Shown here in pieces: positions 15,061-23,504 of a stretch of 43,129 nt of DNA. Under the pieces are notes generated by a model. The model was not told the origin of the DNA and did not search any database. It saw nothing but the letters and a program-made list of their open reading frames with translations. Each line of letters starts with the position of its first letter. Within the stretch, counting starts at the first letter, position 1. The stretch comes from Bacteroidaceae bacterium (GTDB taxonomy: Bacteria; Bacteroidota; Bacteroidia; Bacteroidales; Bacteroidaceae). The stretch covers positions 1 through 43,129 of the forward strand of contig JAFXQT010000009.1 in NCBI GenBank assembly GCA_017526905.1, in the 5' to 3' direction. A program made the translations under genes and the position numbers.

Positions 15061-15660
15061 ATGACAAAACTTTTCAAGCTGAGACTTCTCACGGCAACCC
15101 TTCTGGCCCTGCTTTGCTGCATGCCTGCCAGCGCCCAATGGCACTACGGTTTCAGGAGCGGCGTGATGCGCACCTGTGCCACCAGCAGCGACTACTGGGA
15201 CCGCAACGACAAATGGGGCGGCACCCTTGGCGGCGTGGTCAAGTACGACTGTAACGACTGGTTCGCTCTGCAGGGCGAACTCAATTACGCCCTTCGCGGA
15301 TTCAAGACCGACCTCTTCTCGGATGTTGATCCCAAGCCGCACGACTGGTTGTTCAACTTCCACTACATCGACGTGCCCGTGCTGGCCAAGTTCTACCCCG
15401 CTGGCCTGCCCTTCTTCATCGAGGCTGGTCCGCAGGTGGGCTTCCTGGCAGGTTTCAGCGAGAACGGGGCCGTCGTGGAACCTTTCAGCAGCCTTTCGGA
15501 CTACCGCAAGTGGAACGCCGCTGTTGTGTTCGGCCTGGGTGTCGAGACCGACCTGGGTATTTTCTTTGACCTGCGCTACAACTTGGGACTTAACAAAATA
15601 GCTGCCAACAACGCTTTCCGCCACCGCGGTTGGGAGCTCACTGCCGGCTATCTGTTCTGA
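15061..15660 (+). CDS. PorT-family outer-membrane beta-barrel protein
   Basis: 199 residues. Signal peptide MTKLFKLRLLTATLLALLCC then MPASAQ. The mature part alternates amphipathic strands and turns typical of the eight-stranded OMP_b-brl_2/PorT-like barrel: YGFRSGVMRTCATSSDYW, GGTLGGVVKYDCNDWFALQG ELNYALRGF, FHYIDVPVLAKFYPAGLPFF IEAGPQVGFL, AAVVFGLGVETDLGIFFDLR YNLGL, ending in the aromatic GWELTAGYLF expected for BAM insertion. Role unknown; relatives are porin-like or structural. Monocistronic, with a strong terminator. Confidence 0.85.
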   Translation: MTKLFKLRLLTATLLALLCCMPASAQWHYGFRSGVMRTCATSSDYWDRNDKWGGTLGGVVKYDCNDWFALQGELNYALRGFKTDLFSDVDPKPHDWLFNFHYIDVPVLAKFYPAGLPFFIEAGPQVGFLAGFSENGAVVEPFSSLSDYRKWNAAVVFGLGVETDLGIFFDLRYNLGLNKIAANNAFRHRGWELTAGYLF

Positions 15661-15691
15661 CCGGGCGCACACCACACCCACCCCACCCTCT

Positions 15692-15731
15692 CTCCCCGCT
15701 GCCGCTGCTGATGTGGCAGCGGGGAGCTTTT
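15692..15731 (+). terminator. Rho-independent terminator after the PorT-like gene
   Basis: CTCCCCGCTGCC (15692-15703) pairs perfectly with GGCAGCGGGGAG (15715-15726), followed by CTTTT. Confidence 0.8.
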
Positions 15732-15803
15732 CTGTCGGCCCCATCCCGCCAGTCACCTTTCAGCCCCGATTCGTACCGAGTCATAAAAAAAGAGCGCCCG
15801 CCA

Positions 15804-15830
15804 TGTAACAAAAACACCTTTCCTTCCGTC
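15804..15830 (+). promoter_or_regulatory. Probable ECF-sigma promoter (autoregulatory)
   Basis: TGTAACA at 15804-15810 and CGTCTTAATAAG from 15827, with 17 bases between GTAAC and CGTC. This resembles the GTAAC / CGTC ECF type and unlike the other promoters here lacks TAnnTTTG. It precedes the operon that encodes an ECF sigma factor, suggesting autoregulation. Confidence 0.55.
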
Positions 15831-15867
15831 TTAATAAGTGGAGAACAACCCCAAATACACTTAACAC

Positions 15868-16416
15868 ATGAAACGAATCATCATCCTATTGCTCGTTGCA
15901 CTGACCTGCCAGGCGGGCCGGGCCATCAGCATCGACCGCTTCTTCAAGAAATACAAGAAAGCGGCAGGCGTAGAGTACACCGAATACAAGAACATCAGGG
16001 CCGAATTAGCTCGGCAAATGGGTGTTGATGCAGATGCCGATATTACCGTCAGTGTGGAGCACGACACACTCTTAGTCCAATCCATGCAGACCTTCCAACA
16101 GGCTCTCGGCATCATTATGCAGGCCGATATCAAGCACAAAGACAGCAAGGTAAGCATGCGACAGGTTGAGTTGAGCGAGGCTGTGGAAAAGACAGTGACG
16201 GCTATGACGGCCGATCTGAAGGCTTTAGAGATAGGCAACGAATATGAGGATGTGTTCTCTGCACAAACCGAGAACGGCAACTGGCACATCTATATCAAAG
16301 AGGTAGGCCCTTTCTACGAGGTTCTCGTCACCTCAACAGAATCTCTGGCACTGGCCCAGATTACCGGCATCAAGAAGTCCAGCCTCAACGCCCTTCTCAA
16401 GCAAAAAAAGAACTGA
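15868..16416 (+). CDS. Exported DUF4252-like protein (first gene of ECF operon)
   Basis: 182 residues with a signal peptide (MKRIIILLLVALTCQAGRA). The start of the mature part, ISIDRFFKKYKKAAGVEYTE YKN, parallels the DUF4252 proteins at 17266 (FIDRFGDMEGVTSVYISKTM) and 17737 (DRLMRTYRHAEGAEYHHLN). The C-terminal half (WHIYIKEVGPFYEVLVTSTE, LALAQITGIKKSSLNALLK) also follows the family plan. Function unknown. It is the first gene after the ECF-type promoter, with the sigma gene starting 5 bases after its stop. Three paralogues in one sigma operon suggest an envelope-stress or envelope-component regulon; that is inference. Confidence 0.7.
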   Translation: MKRIIILLLVALTCQAGRAISIDRFFKKYKKAAGVEYTEYKNIRAELARQMGVDADADITVSVEHDTLLVQSMQTFQQALGIIMQADIKHKDSKVSMRQVELSEAVEKTVTAMTADLKALEIGNEYEDVFSAQTENGNWHIYIKEVGPFYEVLVTSTESLALAQITGIKKSSLNALLKQKKN

Positions 16417-16420
16417 TACC

Positions 16421-16924
16421 GTGACAGCCAGCGAGTTCAAACAGCGTTTCATCCCCCACTCGGCGGCCATGTACCGCACCGCTTTCCGCCTCACAGCCAA
16501 CACGCAGGAGGCCGAGGATATGGTGCAGGAGGCATTCATACGCCTGTGGAACCGACGGGAACACATCCCGCCGACCGATGACCTGGCGGCCTACTGCTGC
16601 ACCGTGACACACAACGTGTGCATCGACGCACGGCGACGGCATCAGCCCGACACCAGCCCGACGCTGTTGGAAACGCTACCGCTGACCACCAACCACGATG
16701 CCTCGCACGCCATCGAGGCCCGCGAGACGGAACAGTTGCTGCACGAGGCCATTGACCGCCTGCCCGAAGGACAGCGCAAAGTGGTACACATGCGGCACAT
16801 CGAAGAGCGTTCGATACCCGAGATACAAGCACAAACCGGCTTCACGGCAAGCAACATACGGGTGCTGCTGAGCCGCGCACGCCGACAACTCAAAATCCTA
16901 CTCAGCCATGACAGCAATGCATGA
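16421..16924 (+). CDS. ECF-type RNA polymerase sigma factor (GTG start)
   Basis: 167 residues, starting at GTG 16421, 5 bases after the previous stop; no ATG precedes the conserved region. Region 2 is MYRTAFRLTANTQEAEDMVQ EAFIRLW, with the DMVQE core of sigma-70 region 2. Region 4 is IDRLPEGQRKVVHMRHIEER SIPEIQAQTGFTASNIRVLL SRARRQL, with its helix-turn-helix. It overlaps the next gene by 17 bases. It most likely drives its own operon from the TGTAAC/CGTC promoter at 15804 and is restrained by the downstream anti-sigma-like membrane protein. Confidence 0.9.
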   Translation: MTASEFKQRFIPHSAAMYRTAFRLTANTQEAEDMVQEAFIRLWNRREHIPPTDDLAAYCCTVTHNVCIDARRRHQPDTSPTLLETLPLTTNHDASHAIEARETEQLLHEAIDRLPEGQRKVVHMRHIEERSIPEIQAQTGFTASNIRVLLSRARRQLKILLSHDSNA

Positions 16925-17258
16925 CATACCCATTCCCGAAGGCCTGGAAGAGCGGATGAGCGCTCTGATTGACCGGCTGGAACAGCAGGAACGGAACAAA
17001 GCCCGGCGGCGACACCTGCGCTGGATGGCCGCTGCCGCCTGCGTGGCCATTGCAGCGGGCATCGGCCTGACCCTGCGCCCCACAAAGCCCGCCTACCACG
17101 AAGTGACCGACCCCGAAGAGGCGCGCCGACAGACGGAGCAAGCACTCATGGCCATGTCCCAGGCACTGAACCACGGGCTGGCAGAGGTCGATGCCGCACG
17201 GTCCAAGGTGGGGCAGATAGAACAGCGGAAGAATATTAGCAAACTGATTCAATATTAA
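16908..17258 (+). CDS. Anti-sigma-factor-like single-pass membrane protein
   Basis: 116 residues (113 if the ATG at 16917 is used). An N-terminal cytoplasmic segment, IPEGLEERMSALIDRLEQQE RNK, resembles the short sigma-binding helices of Bacteroidetes anti-sigma proteins. It is followed by basic residues, one transmembrane helix (WMAAAACVAIAAGIGLTL, residues about 39-56), and a periplasmic helical tail (EARRQTEQALMAMSQALNHG). Position, overlap with the sigma gene and topology make an anti-sigma role likely; sequence alone does not prove it. Confidence 0.6.
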   Translation: MTAMHDIPIPEGLEERMSALIDRLEQQERNKARRRHLRWMAAAACVAIAAGIGLTLRPTKPAYHEVTDPEEARRQTEQALMAMSQALNHGLAEVDAARSKVGQIEQRKNISKLIQY

Positions 17259-17265
17259 GTTCATC

Positions 17266-17718
17266 ATGAAACGATACGTCACGACACTCATCATTGCATT
17301 GGCCGGCTGCTGCCTGGCCATGGCACAGAAAACCTTCATCGACCGCTTCGGCGATATGGAAGGGGTCACGTCCGTCTATATCTCGAAGACCATGATCCGC
17401 CTGCTACCCAAGCTGGAGGTGAACGATAAGGACCTGAAACACCTGGCCAGTAAGATCGACGGCATACAGATTCTCAGTGCCGACGAGCCCACGCCGGCAC
17501 GCAAACTGCGTGAAGGTGCCAAGGCGCTGATGGCCAAGCAGAAATACGAGCCGCTCATGGAGATCAAGGACCGCGACACACACACCGCCATCCACCTGCT
17601 GGACCTGGGCAAGGGGCGCTCGGCATTCGTGCTGCTCAGCACCGAAGCGGACGAGACCAGCATCATCGTCATCAGCGGGACACTCTCCGTGGAGGACATC
17701 AAGAAGATTGCCAACTAA
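17266..17718 (+). CDS. DUF4252 exported protein
   Basis: 150 residues. Signal peptide MKRYVTTLIIALAGCCLAMA. The mature protein begins FIDRFGDMEGVTSVYISKTM IRLLPKL, the diagnostic DUF4252 opening. It continues with IDGIQILSADEP, LMEIKDRDTHTAIHLLDLGK and a C-terminal IIVISGTLSVEDIKKIA. The family is found in Bacteroidetes next to ECF sigma factors; its role is not established. Separated from the anti-sigma gene by 7 bases and followed by a paralogue 18 bases later. Confidence 0.85.
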   Translation: MKRYVTTLIIALAGCCLAMAQKTFIDRFGDMEGVTSVYISKTMIRLLPKLEVNDKDLKHLASKIDGIQILSADEPTPARKLREGAKALMAKQKYEPLMEIKDRDTHTAIHLLDLGKGRSAFVLLSTEADETSIIVISGTLSVEDIKKIAN

Positions 17719-17736
17719 AGCCCAAGCGCCACAGCC

Positions 17737-18210
17737 ATGCACAAGCTATTACCGACCCTTTCCTTGCTGGCCGCGCTGGTCCTCGCCGCCAGTTGCAGCA
17801 GCACCGACCGCCTGATGCGCACCTACCGCCACGCCGAGGGTGCCGAGTACCACCATCTGAACCGCGGTGCCTTCCTCTTGGCACGCATGCTGGCCCACGA
17901 CAAGGACGCGTGGCCGCTACGAAGCATCCATAAGATACGCTCGCTCGACCTGGAGGAGTGCCCCGCCGAGGTTCGCACCCGCTTCACACAGCAAGCCCTG
18001 CGCTACAACCCCAGACGCTTTGAACCGCTCATCAGCGTCAACGATGCCGACGAGCACACACGTCTGCTCATCCGCCAGTGCCGCGGCACCATCCGCCAGC
18101 TGCTCATCATCTCAACCAATGCCGACGAGTGCAGCATGGTGCAGATCAAGGGGCGTGTCAAACTAAGCCACATCGCCGATTGGACCGAAAGCGATGCAGG
18201 CCGCCACTGA
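17737..18210 (+). CDS. DUF4252-like lipoprotein
   Basis: 157 residues. Lipoprotein signal MHKLLPTLSLLAALVLAASC with a lipobox (LAASC, Cys20). The body DRLMRTYRHAEGAEYHHLNR G, then PLISVNDADEHTRLLIRQCR and CSMVQIKGRVKLSHIADWTE, aligns by eye with the DUF4252 protein just upstream (PLMEIKDRDTHTAIHLL, TSIIVISGTLSVEDIKKI), so it is a diverged paralogue. Last gene of the ECF operon. The lipid anchor suggests a membrane-tethered counterpart of the two soluble paralogues. Confidence 0.75.
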   Translation: MHKLLPTLSLLAALVLAASCSSTDRLMRTYRHAEGAEYHHLNRGAFLLARMLAHDKDAWPLRSIHKIRSLDLEECPAEVRTRFTQQALRYNPRRFEPLISVNDADEHTRLLIRQCRGTIRQLLIISTNADECSMVQIKGRVKLSHIADWTESDAGRH

Positions 18211-18231
18211 GCATGAGTCCATCCTGACTAA

Positions 18232-18340
18232 AAATCTGAGTTTAAGTTTCGGGAGTGATGCCGTAGGAATCTTATATGGCTGCCCATTGGAGCTTTGTTT
18301 CGCAGGAGGTTAGCATCACTTCCGAAAGTTCAGATCCGAG
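18232..18340. other. Intergenic inverted repeat (possible structured RNA or small mobile relic)
   Basis: TTTCGGGAGTGATGC at 18247-18261 pairs with GCATCACTTCCGAAA at 18313-18327 (14 of 15 pairs). Flanking ATCTGA (18232 area) and TCAGAT extend the symmetry. The loop of about 50 bases is not AT-rich and contains GGAGG. It follows the ECF operon. It is too long-looped for a simple terminator. The rest of the gap to 18467 holds only the promoter of the protease gene. Confidence 0.5.
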
Positions 18341-18413
18341 CTAAATCATACCAACTTACTTTTTAACGGTTACTAAAGATTGTTAATTCGACTGTTGTAT
18401 GGTAGGTTCTTTG

Positions 18414-18421
18414 TATCTTTG
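18414..18421 (+). promoter_or_regulatory. -7 element of the C10 protease promoter
   Basis: TATCTTTG, 46 bases before the ATG at 18468. It lies downstream of the in-frame ATG at 18399 and so supports the later start. Confidence 0.6.
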
Positions 18422-18467
18422 GCCGCTTAATCCATGCGAAAAGCCAAAACTGAACTTACCATACTTT

Positions 18468-21400
18468 ATGAAGCCAAACCTCTTACTCAAAAAGACGGCA
18501 TTGATGCTGGCACTGACCGGCATCTGTGCATCCCTTAGTGCCGAACCCATCACCCGCGAGCAGGCACAGAAGCGGGCCGAGGCATTCCTACAGAACGCCA
18601 AAGGCAGCCGCCGCCTGGCACCCGTGACCAGTCGCGCCAAGTTAGGCCCGCGCCGGGCCGTGGCCGCCATGCGTGCCGACCTGGACCTTTACTACGTGTT
18701 TAACCGCGGCGAGAACGAAGGCTATGTCATTGCCTCGGGCGATGACCAGACCCTGCCCGTGCTGGGCTACACCGACAGCGGCCAGTTTGACTACGACCGC
18801 CTGCCCGACAACATGCGCTCGTGGCTCAAGGACTACGAGAACCAGTTGGCACAACTGCGCGAACACCCCGAACTCATGGCATCCGCGCCGCGCTACGCCC
18901 CGCTGCACGATGCCATCGAACCCATGATCACCACCAAGTGGAACCAAGGCCCCCCCTACAACGACGAGTGCCCCATGTACTTCAACCAGGGCCGCAGCGT
19001 GACGGGCTGCGTGGCCACGGCCTTTGCACAGGTGCTGAACTACTGGGGCGAGATATCCGTGACCGAGACACAGGCCGACATGCCCGCCTATCAGGGAAAC
19101 ACCGAACACGCGACCCTGGGCAAGCTGAACGTGCCCGGTATTCCGGCCGGGTCGCCCATAGACTGGGCCAACATGCTCGACACCTACAGCGGCTCGGCCA
19201 CCGGCATCCAGAAGAAAGCCGTGGCACAACTGATGCACTACTGCGGCGTGAGCGTGCTGATGGACTACACCAGCTCGGCTTCAGGCGCCCAATCCTACCG
19301 AGTGGCCGAGGCTGCCGTGAAGTATTTCGGCTATGGCAACAGCGTGCGCTACGTGCAGGGTTCCTCCTACACCAACGACGGGTGGGATGCCCTGCTCTAC
19401 GCCGAACTGGCGGCAGGCCGACCCTTCTACCTGTCAGGTGCCAACAGCGAGGGCGGACACGCCTTCGTGTGCGACGGCTACGACGGCAACCGCTGCTACC
19501 ATATCAACTGGGGCTGGGGCGGCCAGAGCGACGGCTTCTTCCTGCTCAGCAGCCTGAACCCCTCATCGCAGGGCATCGGTGGCAGCGGCGACGGCTACAG
19601 CAGCTATCCTGAAGCCGTCATCGGCATGCAGCCGCCGGTGAATGCCGACAAGGAAATGTCCATTGCCAACAGCACCGCGAAGCGACTCTGCCTGGCCCAC
19701 TTCGACACCGACGGCAACGGCAAGTTGAGCTATGCCGAGGTGCAGGCCGTGACGGACCTTGGCACCATATTCAAGGGCCAGCGCATCGCCGCCTTTACCG
19801 AACTGTACAACTTCACAGGCCTCACCACCCTGTCCGACAGCGCCTTTGCCGGCTGCACCTCGCTGGCCTCCATCCGCCTGCCCAAGCAGCTCACACACAT
19901 CGGCAAGGCAGCATTCAGCGGCTGTAAGGCGCTGAAGAACATTGCACTGCCCGAAGGACTGCGCACCATCGCCGACGATGCCTTTAACGGCTGTGTCAAA
20001 CTGGCCAACTTCACCCTGCCGCAAAGCCTCGTCAGCATCGGCCAGCGCGCCTTCAGCAACTGCACCACCCTCACTGCCACGACCCTGCCCATCGGCATTC
20101 AGTCCGTTGGCAGTCAGGCCTATGCCGGATGCACCAAACTCTCAGAGGTAACGGTGAAAAGCATGTTGCCGCAGAACATCATGATGGCCACCGACGCCTT
20201 CGACGACATCGACCTGAGCGAGGTGACCCTCAGCGTGCCGCAGGGCATCATCGACCACTTCCTGCAAAACACCCCGTGGAACACCTTCGGGCACATACGC
20301 CAGGAGCGCAACCTGGCACAAGGACAGTTCTCGGCCCTGCAAGCCAACCGTAAAGTGTTCCTTTACAACGTGGGCACCGGCCGCTATCTGACCCGCGGCG
20401 AGGCCTATGGCACACAGGCCGTGGTGGCCGAGACCAACGAGCCCATGGTGTTCGAGCTGCGCCACACCTCGGCCATGGGCACCGATGGCTACGCACTCTT
20501 CACCCAGGAATTCTCCGCCGCCGGCAACTATATGTTCCGCACCAGCAACGACGGCCGCGTGGGCAACGGCGTGAAAGCCTGCTTCGTGGACGGCTCGCTG
20601 ACCAACAACGGCAGCGCCTGCTACTGGAAGGTGAACGAGGTGGCCGAAAACACCTATACCTTCCAGACACCGAAGGGACAGGCCGGCTACAAAGAAAACG
20701 AATTTCTTGGCATAAACACCGCACATGCCAGCAACGAGGCATCGCCCACCTATGGAGCCTACAGCGACGTCAATATTGACGAGCACACGCAGAACTGCCT
20801 GTGGATGATGGTGGCCTACGACGAGGCACGCATGGAGCTGTTCATGGCCGCCAACGCGCTGGACAACCTGATCCGGCTGGCCAACACGCGCCGCATCACA
20901 GCCACACGCGAGCAGACCGTGTTGGAGAACATGGACGCCACGCTGGCCGACATACAGAAGGCACAGCGCACGCTGCGCAAACGCATGGGCCTCATCTCCT
21001 TCGCCGACGACAACGTGCGCCGCATCTGCGTGGAGAACTGGGACACCAACTCCGACGGCGAGCTCAACTACACCGAGGTCAAAGCCGTGGACTATTTCAA
21101 GAAAGGCGATGGCTTTAACGACAACACCGCCATCACCTCGTTCGATGAGATGAAGTATTTCACCAATGCCGAGGCCATCTTCTACCAGAGTTTCCGCAAC
21201 TGCACCAATCTGCGCAGCGTGACCATGCCCGATGGAGTGGAAGAGGTGGCCAGCAACGCCTTTGCCGGTTGCAAGGCACTGCAACACGTCAGTTTCGGCA
21301 GCGCGCTGACAAAAATCAGCGACCAGGCCTTTGCCAGCTGCACGGCGCTGCGCGAGATGCGTCTGCCCGTGGCCGATCCCGCCACCATCGAGGTGGATGC

Positions 21401-23255
21401 CACGGCCTTCCGCAACTGCAAACTGGCCGACGCCACCCTCTATGTACCCATCGGCAGCCGCCAGCTGTATGCCACCGCACCCATCTGGAAGGACTTCGGC
21501 AACATCGAGGAGATGCGCACCGCGCCCAAGGCCGACTTCGCTCCCCTCAAGGAGAACGAAACCGTGTATGTATATAATGTGGGCACCAAGCGCTACCTGA
21601 CTCGCGGCGAGGCCTACGGCACACAGGGCGTGGTGGGCAAGGAACCCCTGCGCTACCAGCTGAAACGCACCGCCAACATGAAGGAGGGCCAGTACTACCT
21701 GGAGGCACAGAACCTGACCACCAGCGGCAAGGTGCTGTTCCGCACCAGCACCGACTCTAAGGTGGGTCAGGACGTGCGCGCCTGCTTCGTAGACGGGACG
21801 CTCTCGGCCAAAGCCTACTGGCAAGTGGCCGAGGTGGAAGGCAAGCCCAACACCTACACCTTCCAGGTGCCCGAGGTCGATGCCGAGTATGCCGCATGGC
21901 TGTACCTGGGCACACAATACGACCACGAAACGAACTACAGCTACTACGGCACCGATGGCGTCTATTACGACGTGGTTTATGAGGATGCCCCCGAGAACTG
22001 CCAGTGGGCGTTCGTTCGCGTGGCCGACATTGAGGCCATCGAGGCCAAGACCGCACAGGTGGAAATGCTGCAGCAGCTGTTAGGCTACGCCCACCAACGC
22101 GGCATCGATGCCGCTGCCGAGCAGGCCGTGTATGACGACCTCCAGGCCACGGGCGAAGCCATCGACGGTGCCATCGGCTCGCTGCGCCAGAAACTGCACT
22201 ACATCGAGTTCGTGGACAGCCGCGCCAAGACCATCTGCGTGAACAACTGGGACGACGACGAGGACGACGAGCTGAGCCTCGAGGAAGCGGCTGCCGTGAC
22301 CAGCCTGGGCAACGCCTTCCGCACCGCCACCGGCATGAAGTACCTGGAGCAGCTGCGCCACTTCACCGCCCTCACCGCCCTGCCTGCCGAAGGCTTCAAG
22401 AACAGCTCCAGCCTGCGCGCCATATACGTGCCCGAGAAGGTTACGGAGATAGGCAAGAACGCCTTCACGGGCTGCTCCATGCTGAAATACATGGTGCTGC
22501 TCAACCCCACACAGGTGGTCGAGGCCTCCAGCGCCTCCCTGCCCGCCACGCTCACCGTGTTCGTGCCAGCGGGTATGGTGGCAGCCTACCAGGCCGACGA
22601 GCACTGGAGCAAATACGACATCAAGCCCTTCACCGGCCAGCCCGTGGTGCAGCCCGAACCGGCCAGCCGTCAGTACGGCCGTTCCAACCCCGACCTGACG
22701 TTTGTCGTGACGGGTGCTCCCATCGACGGCGAGCCCGTCCTCTCGTGCCAGGCCGTGGCCGCCTCGCCCGTAGGCGACTATGACATCCTGGTCGAGCCCG
22801 GCACCATCGCCCTGCCCGGCGTGCAGCTACTCAGCGGCACCCTCACCGTGGAGCGCGCACCGCTCACCATCACGGCCAACTCCTTCACCCGCAACATTGG
22901 CGAGCCCAATCCTGAATTCACCGTTTCCTACCGCTCGTTCAGGAACCGCGAAAAGGCCGACGTGCTGATCAAGCAACCCACCATCCAGTGCGACGCCACA
23001 CCCGACAGCCCCGGCGGCGTGTACGAAATCCGTGTGTTCGGTGCCGAGGCGCAGAACTATGAGATCACCTATGTGAACGGCACCCTCACCGTGGTCGATC
23101 CCATCGGTATTGACGGCATCCGTTCCGACAAGAAGGCCGAGCGGGTGGTCGATCTGGCCGGCCGCGAACTCAAGACCGATGCCGGCGGCGCCAAGCTGAA
23201 ACGCGGCATCTACATCGTTGGCAAGAAGAAGGTTCTTGTAGCCGACCAGCACTAA
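18468..23255 (+). CDS. Giant secreted C10 cysteine protease (streptopain/SpeB family) with three calcium-loop plus LRR modules and MBG domains
   Basis: 1595 residues. Signal peptide, then a Spi-type propeptide (ITREQAQKRAEAFLQNAKG), then the C10 catalytic domain with nucleophile C181 (SVTGCVATAFAQVLNYWG) and H331 (EGGHAFVCDGYDG) plus INWGWGGQSDGFFLLSSL. Then come three repeats of an EF-hand/dockerin-like loop followed by BspA-type LRR_5 units: DTDGNGKLSYAEV (about 412), DTNSDGELNYTEV (about 859), DDDEDDELSLEEA (about 1262). Modules 1 and 2 are each followed by a beta-rich domain opening VYNVGTxRYLTRGEAYGTQ. Near the end are two MBG-like domains (YGRSNPDLTFVV, RNIGEPNPEFTVSY) and a tail VVDLAGRELK .. 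LKRGIYIVGKKKVLV like a type IX sorting signal. Likely a cell-surface or released protease that binds host or matrix proteins through its repeats. The start is supported by signal peptide and promoter. Confidence 0.88.
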   Translation: MKPNLLLKKTALMLALTGICASLSAEPITREQAQKRAEAFLQNAKGSRRLAPVTSRAKLGPRRAVAAMRADLDLYYVFNRGENEGYVIASGDDQTLPVLGYTDSGQFDYDRLPDNMRSWLKDYENQLAQLREHPELMASAPRYAPLHDAIEPMITTKWNQGPPYNDECPMYFNQGRSVTGCVATAFAQVLNYWGEISVTETQADMPAYQGNTEHATLGKLNVPGIPAGSPIDWANMLDTYSGSATGIQKKAVAQLMHYCGVSVLMDYTSSASGAQSYRVAEAAVKYFGYGNSVRYVQGSSYTNDGWDALLYAELAAGRPFYLSGANSEGGHAFVCDGYDGNRCYHINWGWGGQSDGFFLLSSLNPSSQGIGGSGDGYSSYPEAVIGMQPPVNADKEMSIANSTAKRLCLAHFDTDGNGKLSYAEVQAVTDLGTIFKGQRIAAFTELYNFTGLTTLSDSAFAGCTSLASIRLPKQLTHIGKAAFSGCKALKNIALPEGLRTIADDAFNGCVKLANFTLPQSLVSIGQRAFSNCTTLTATTLPIGIQSVGSQAYAGCTKLSEVTVKSMLPQNIMMATDAFDDIDLSEVTLSVPQGIIDHFLQNTPWNTFGHIRQERNLAQGQFSALQANRKVFLYNVGTGRYLTRGEAYGTQAVVAETNEPMVFELRHTSAMGTDGYALFTQEFSAAGNYMFRTSNDGRVGNGVKACFVDGSLTNNGSACYWKVNEVAENTYTFQTPKGQAGYKENEFLGINTAHASNEASPTYGAYSDVNIDEHTQNCLWMMVAYDEARMELFMAANALDNLIRLANTRRITATREQTVLENMDATLADIQKAQRTLRKRMGLISFADDNVRRICVENWDTNSDGELNYTEVKAVDYFKKGDGFNDNTAITSFDEMKYFTNAEAIFYQSFRNCTNLRSVTMPDGVEEVASNAFAGCKALQHVSFGSALTKISDQAFASCTALREMRLPVADPATIEVDATAFRNCKLADATLYVPIGSRQLYATAPIWKDFGNIEEMRTAPKADFAPLKENETVYVYNVGTKRYLTRGEAYGTQGVVGKEPLRYQLKRTANMKEGQYYLEAQNLTTSGKVLFRTSTDSKVGQDVRACFVDGTLSAKAYWQVAEVEGKPNTYTFQVPEVDAEYAAWLYLGTQYDHETNYSYYGTDGVYYDVVYEDAPENCQWAFVRVADIEAIEAKTAQVEMLQQLLGYAHQRGIDAAAEQAVYDDLQATGEAIDGAIGSLRQKLHYIEFVDSRAKTICVNNWDDDEDDELSLEEAAAVTSLGNAFRTATGMKYLEQLRHFTALTALPAEGFKNSSSLRAIYVPEKVTEIGKNAFTGCSMLKYMVLLNPTQVVEASSASLPATLTVFVPAGMVAAYQADEHWSKYDIKPFTGQPVVQPEPASRQYGRSNPDLTFVVTGAPIDGEPVLSCQAVAASPVGDYDILVEPGTIALPGVQLLSGTLTVERAPLTITANSFTRNIGEPNPEFTVSYRSFRNREKADVLIKQPTIQCDATPDSPGGVYEIRVFGAEAQNYEITYVNGTLTVVDPIGIDGIRSDKKAERVVDLAGRELKTDAGGAKLKRGIYIVGKKKVLVADQH

Positions 23256-23266
23256 GCACGCAGCTG

Positions 23267-23333
23267 CGGCCCGACCCGACACCCCCACCCCAGCCGGCCA
23301 GCCCATTGGCCGCCACAGGCATCAGTCGGGCCG
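23267..23333 (+). other. Inverted repeat downstream of the protease
   Basis: CGGCCCGAC (23267-23275) and GTCGGGCCG (23325-23333) enclose GC-rich sequence that holds a smaller GGCCAGCCCATTGGCC hairpin. It may be part of transcript-end structure ahead of the terminator at 23356. Confidence 0.4.
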
Positions 23334-23355
23334 AGCCCGCCCCAGCCCCACTTCT

Positions 23356-23417
23356 GGAGGCGTGTCAAAATATAAAGGAGTGCGCTTCTTTACATTTTGA
23401 CACGCCTCCTTTTTTTT
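23356..23417 (+). terminator. Strong Rho-independent terminator
   Basis: GGAGGCGTGTCAAAAT (from 23356) pairs perfectly with ATTTTGACACGCCTCC (23394-23409), followed by eight T (23410-23417). It separates the protease from the OmpA operon. Confidence 0.92.
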
Positions 23418-23474
23418 GCAATGTCTTTACACAAGAAAAAGGGCGTTTCTTTTCGTGCAGCAAGACGTTTTCAC

Positions 23475-23482
23475 TATCTTTG
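23475..23482 (+). promoter_or_regulatory. -7 element of the OmpA-gph-cob operon promoter
   Basis: TATCTTTG, 22 bases before the ATG at 23505. It is the only convincing promoter ahead of the whole run of genes to 28513. Confidence 0.6.
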
Positions 23483-23504
23483 CAGCCGAATTGATAAAGA
23501 AACC

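Noticed and set aside
18232-18340. Cobalamin or TPP riboswitch
   Set aside because: None of the diagnostic conserved boxes are present; only an inverted repeat is visible.
20142-21926. Minus-strand frame (594 codons) opposite the C10 protease
   Set aside because: Antisense shadow with repetitive Val/Gly/His composition.
23256-23504. Cobalamin riboswitch ahead of the OmpA-cob operon
   Set aside because: The space holds an inverted repeat, a strong terminator with T8 and a housekeeping promoter; no riboswitch core is seen.
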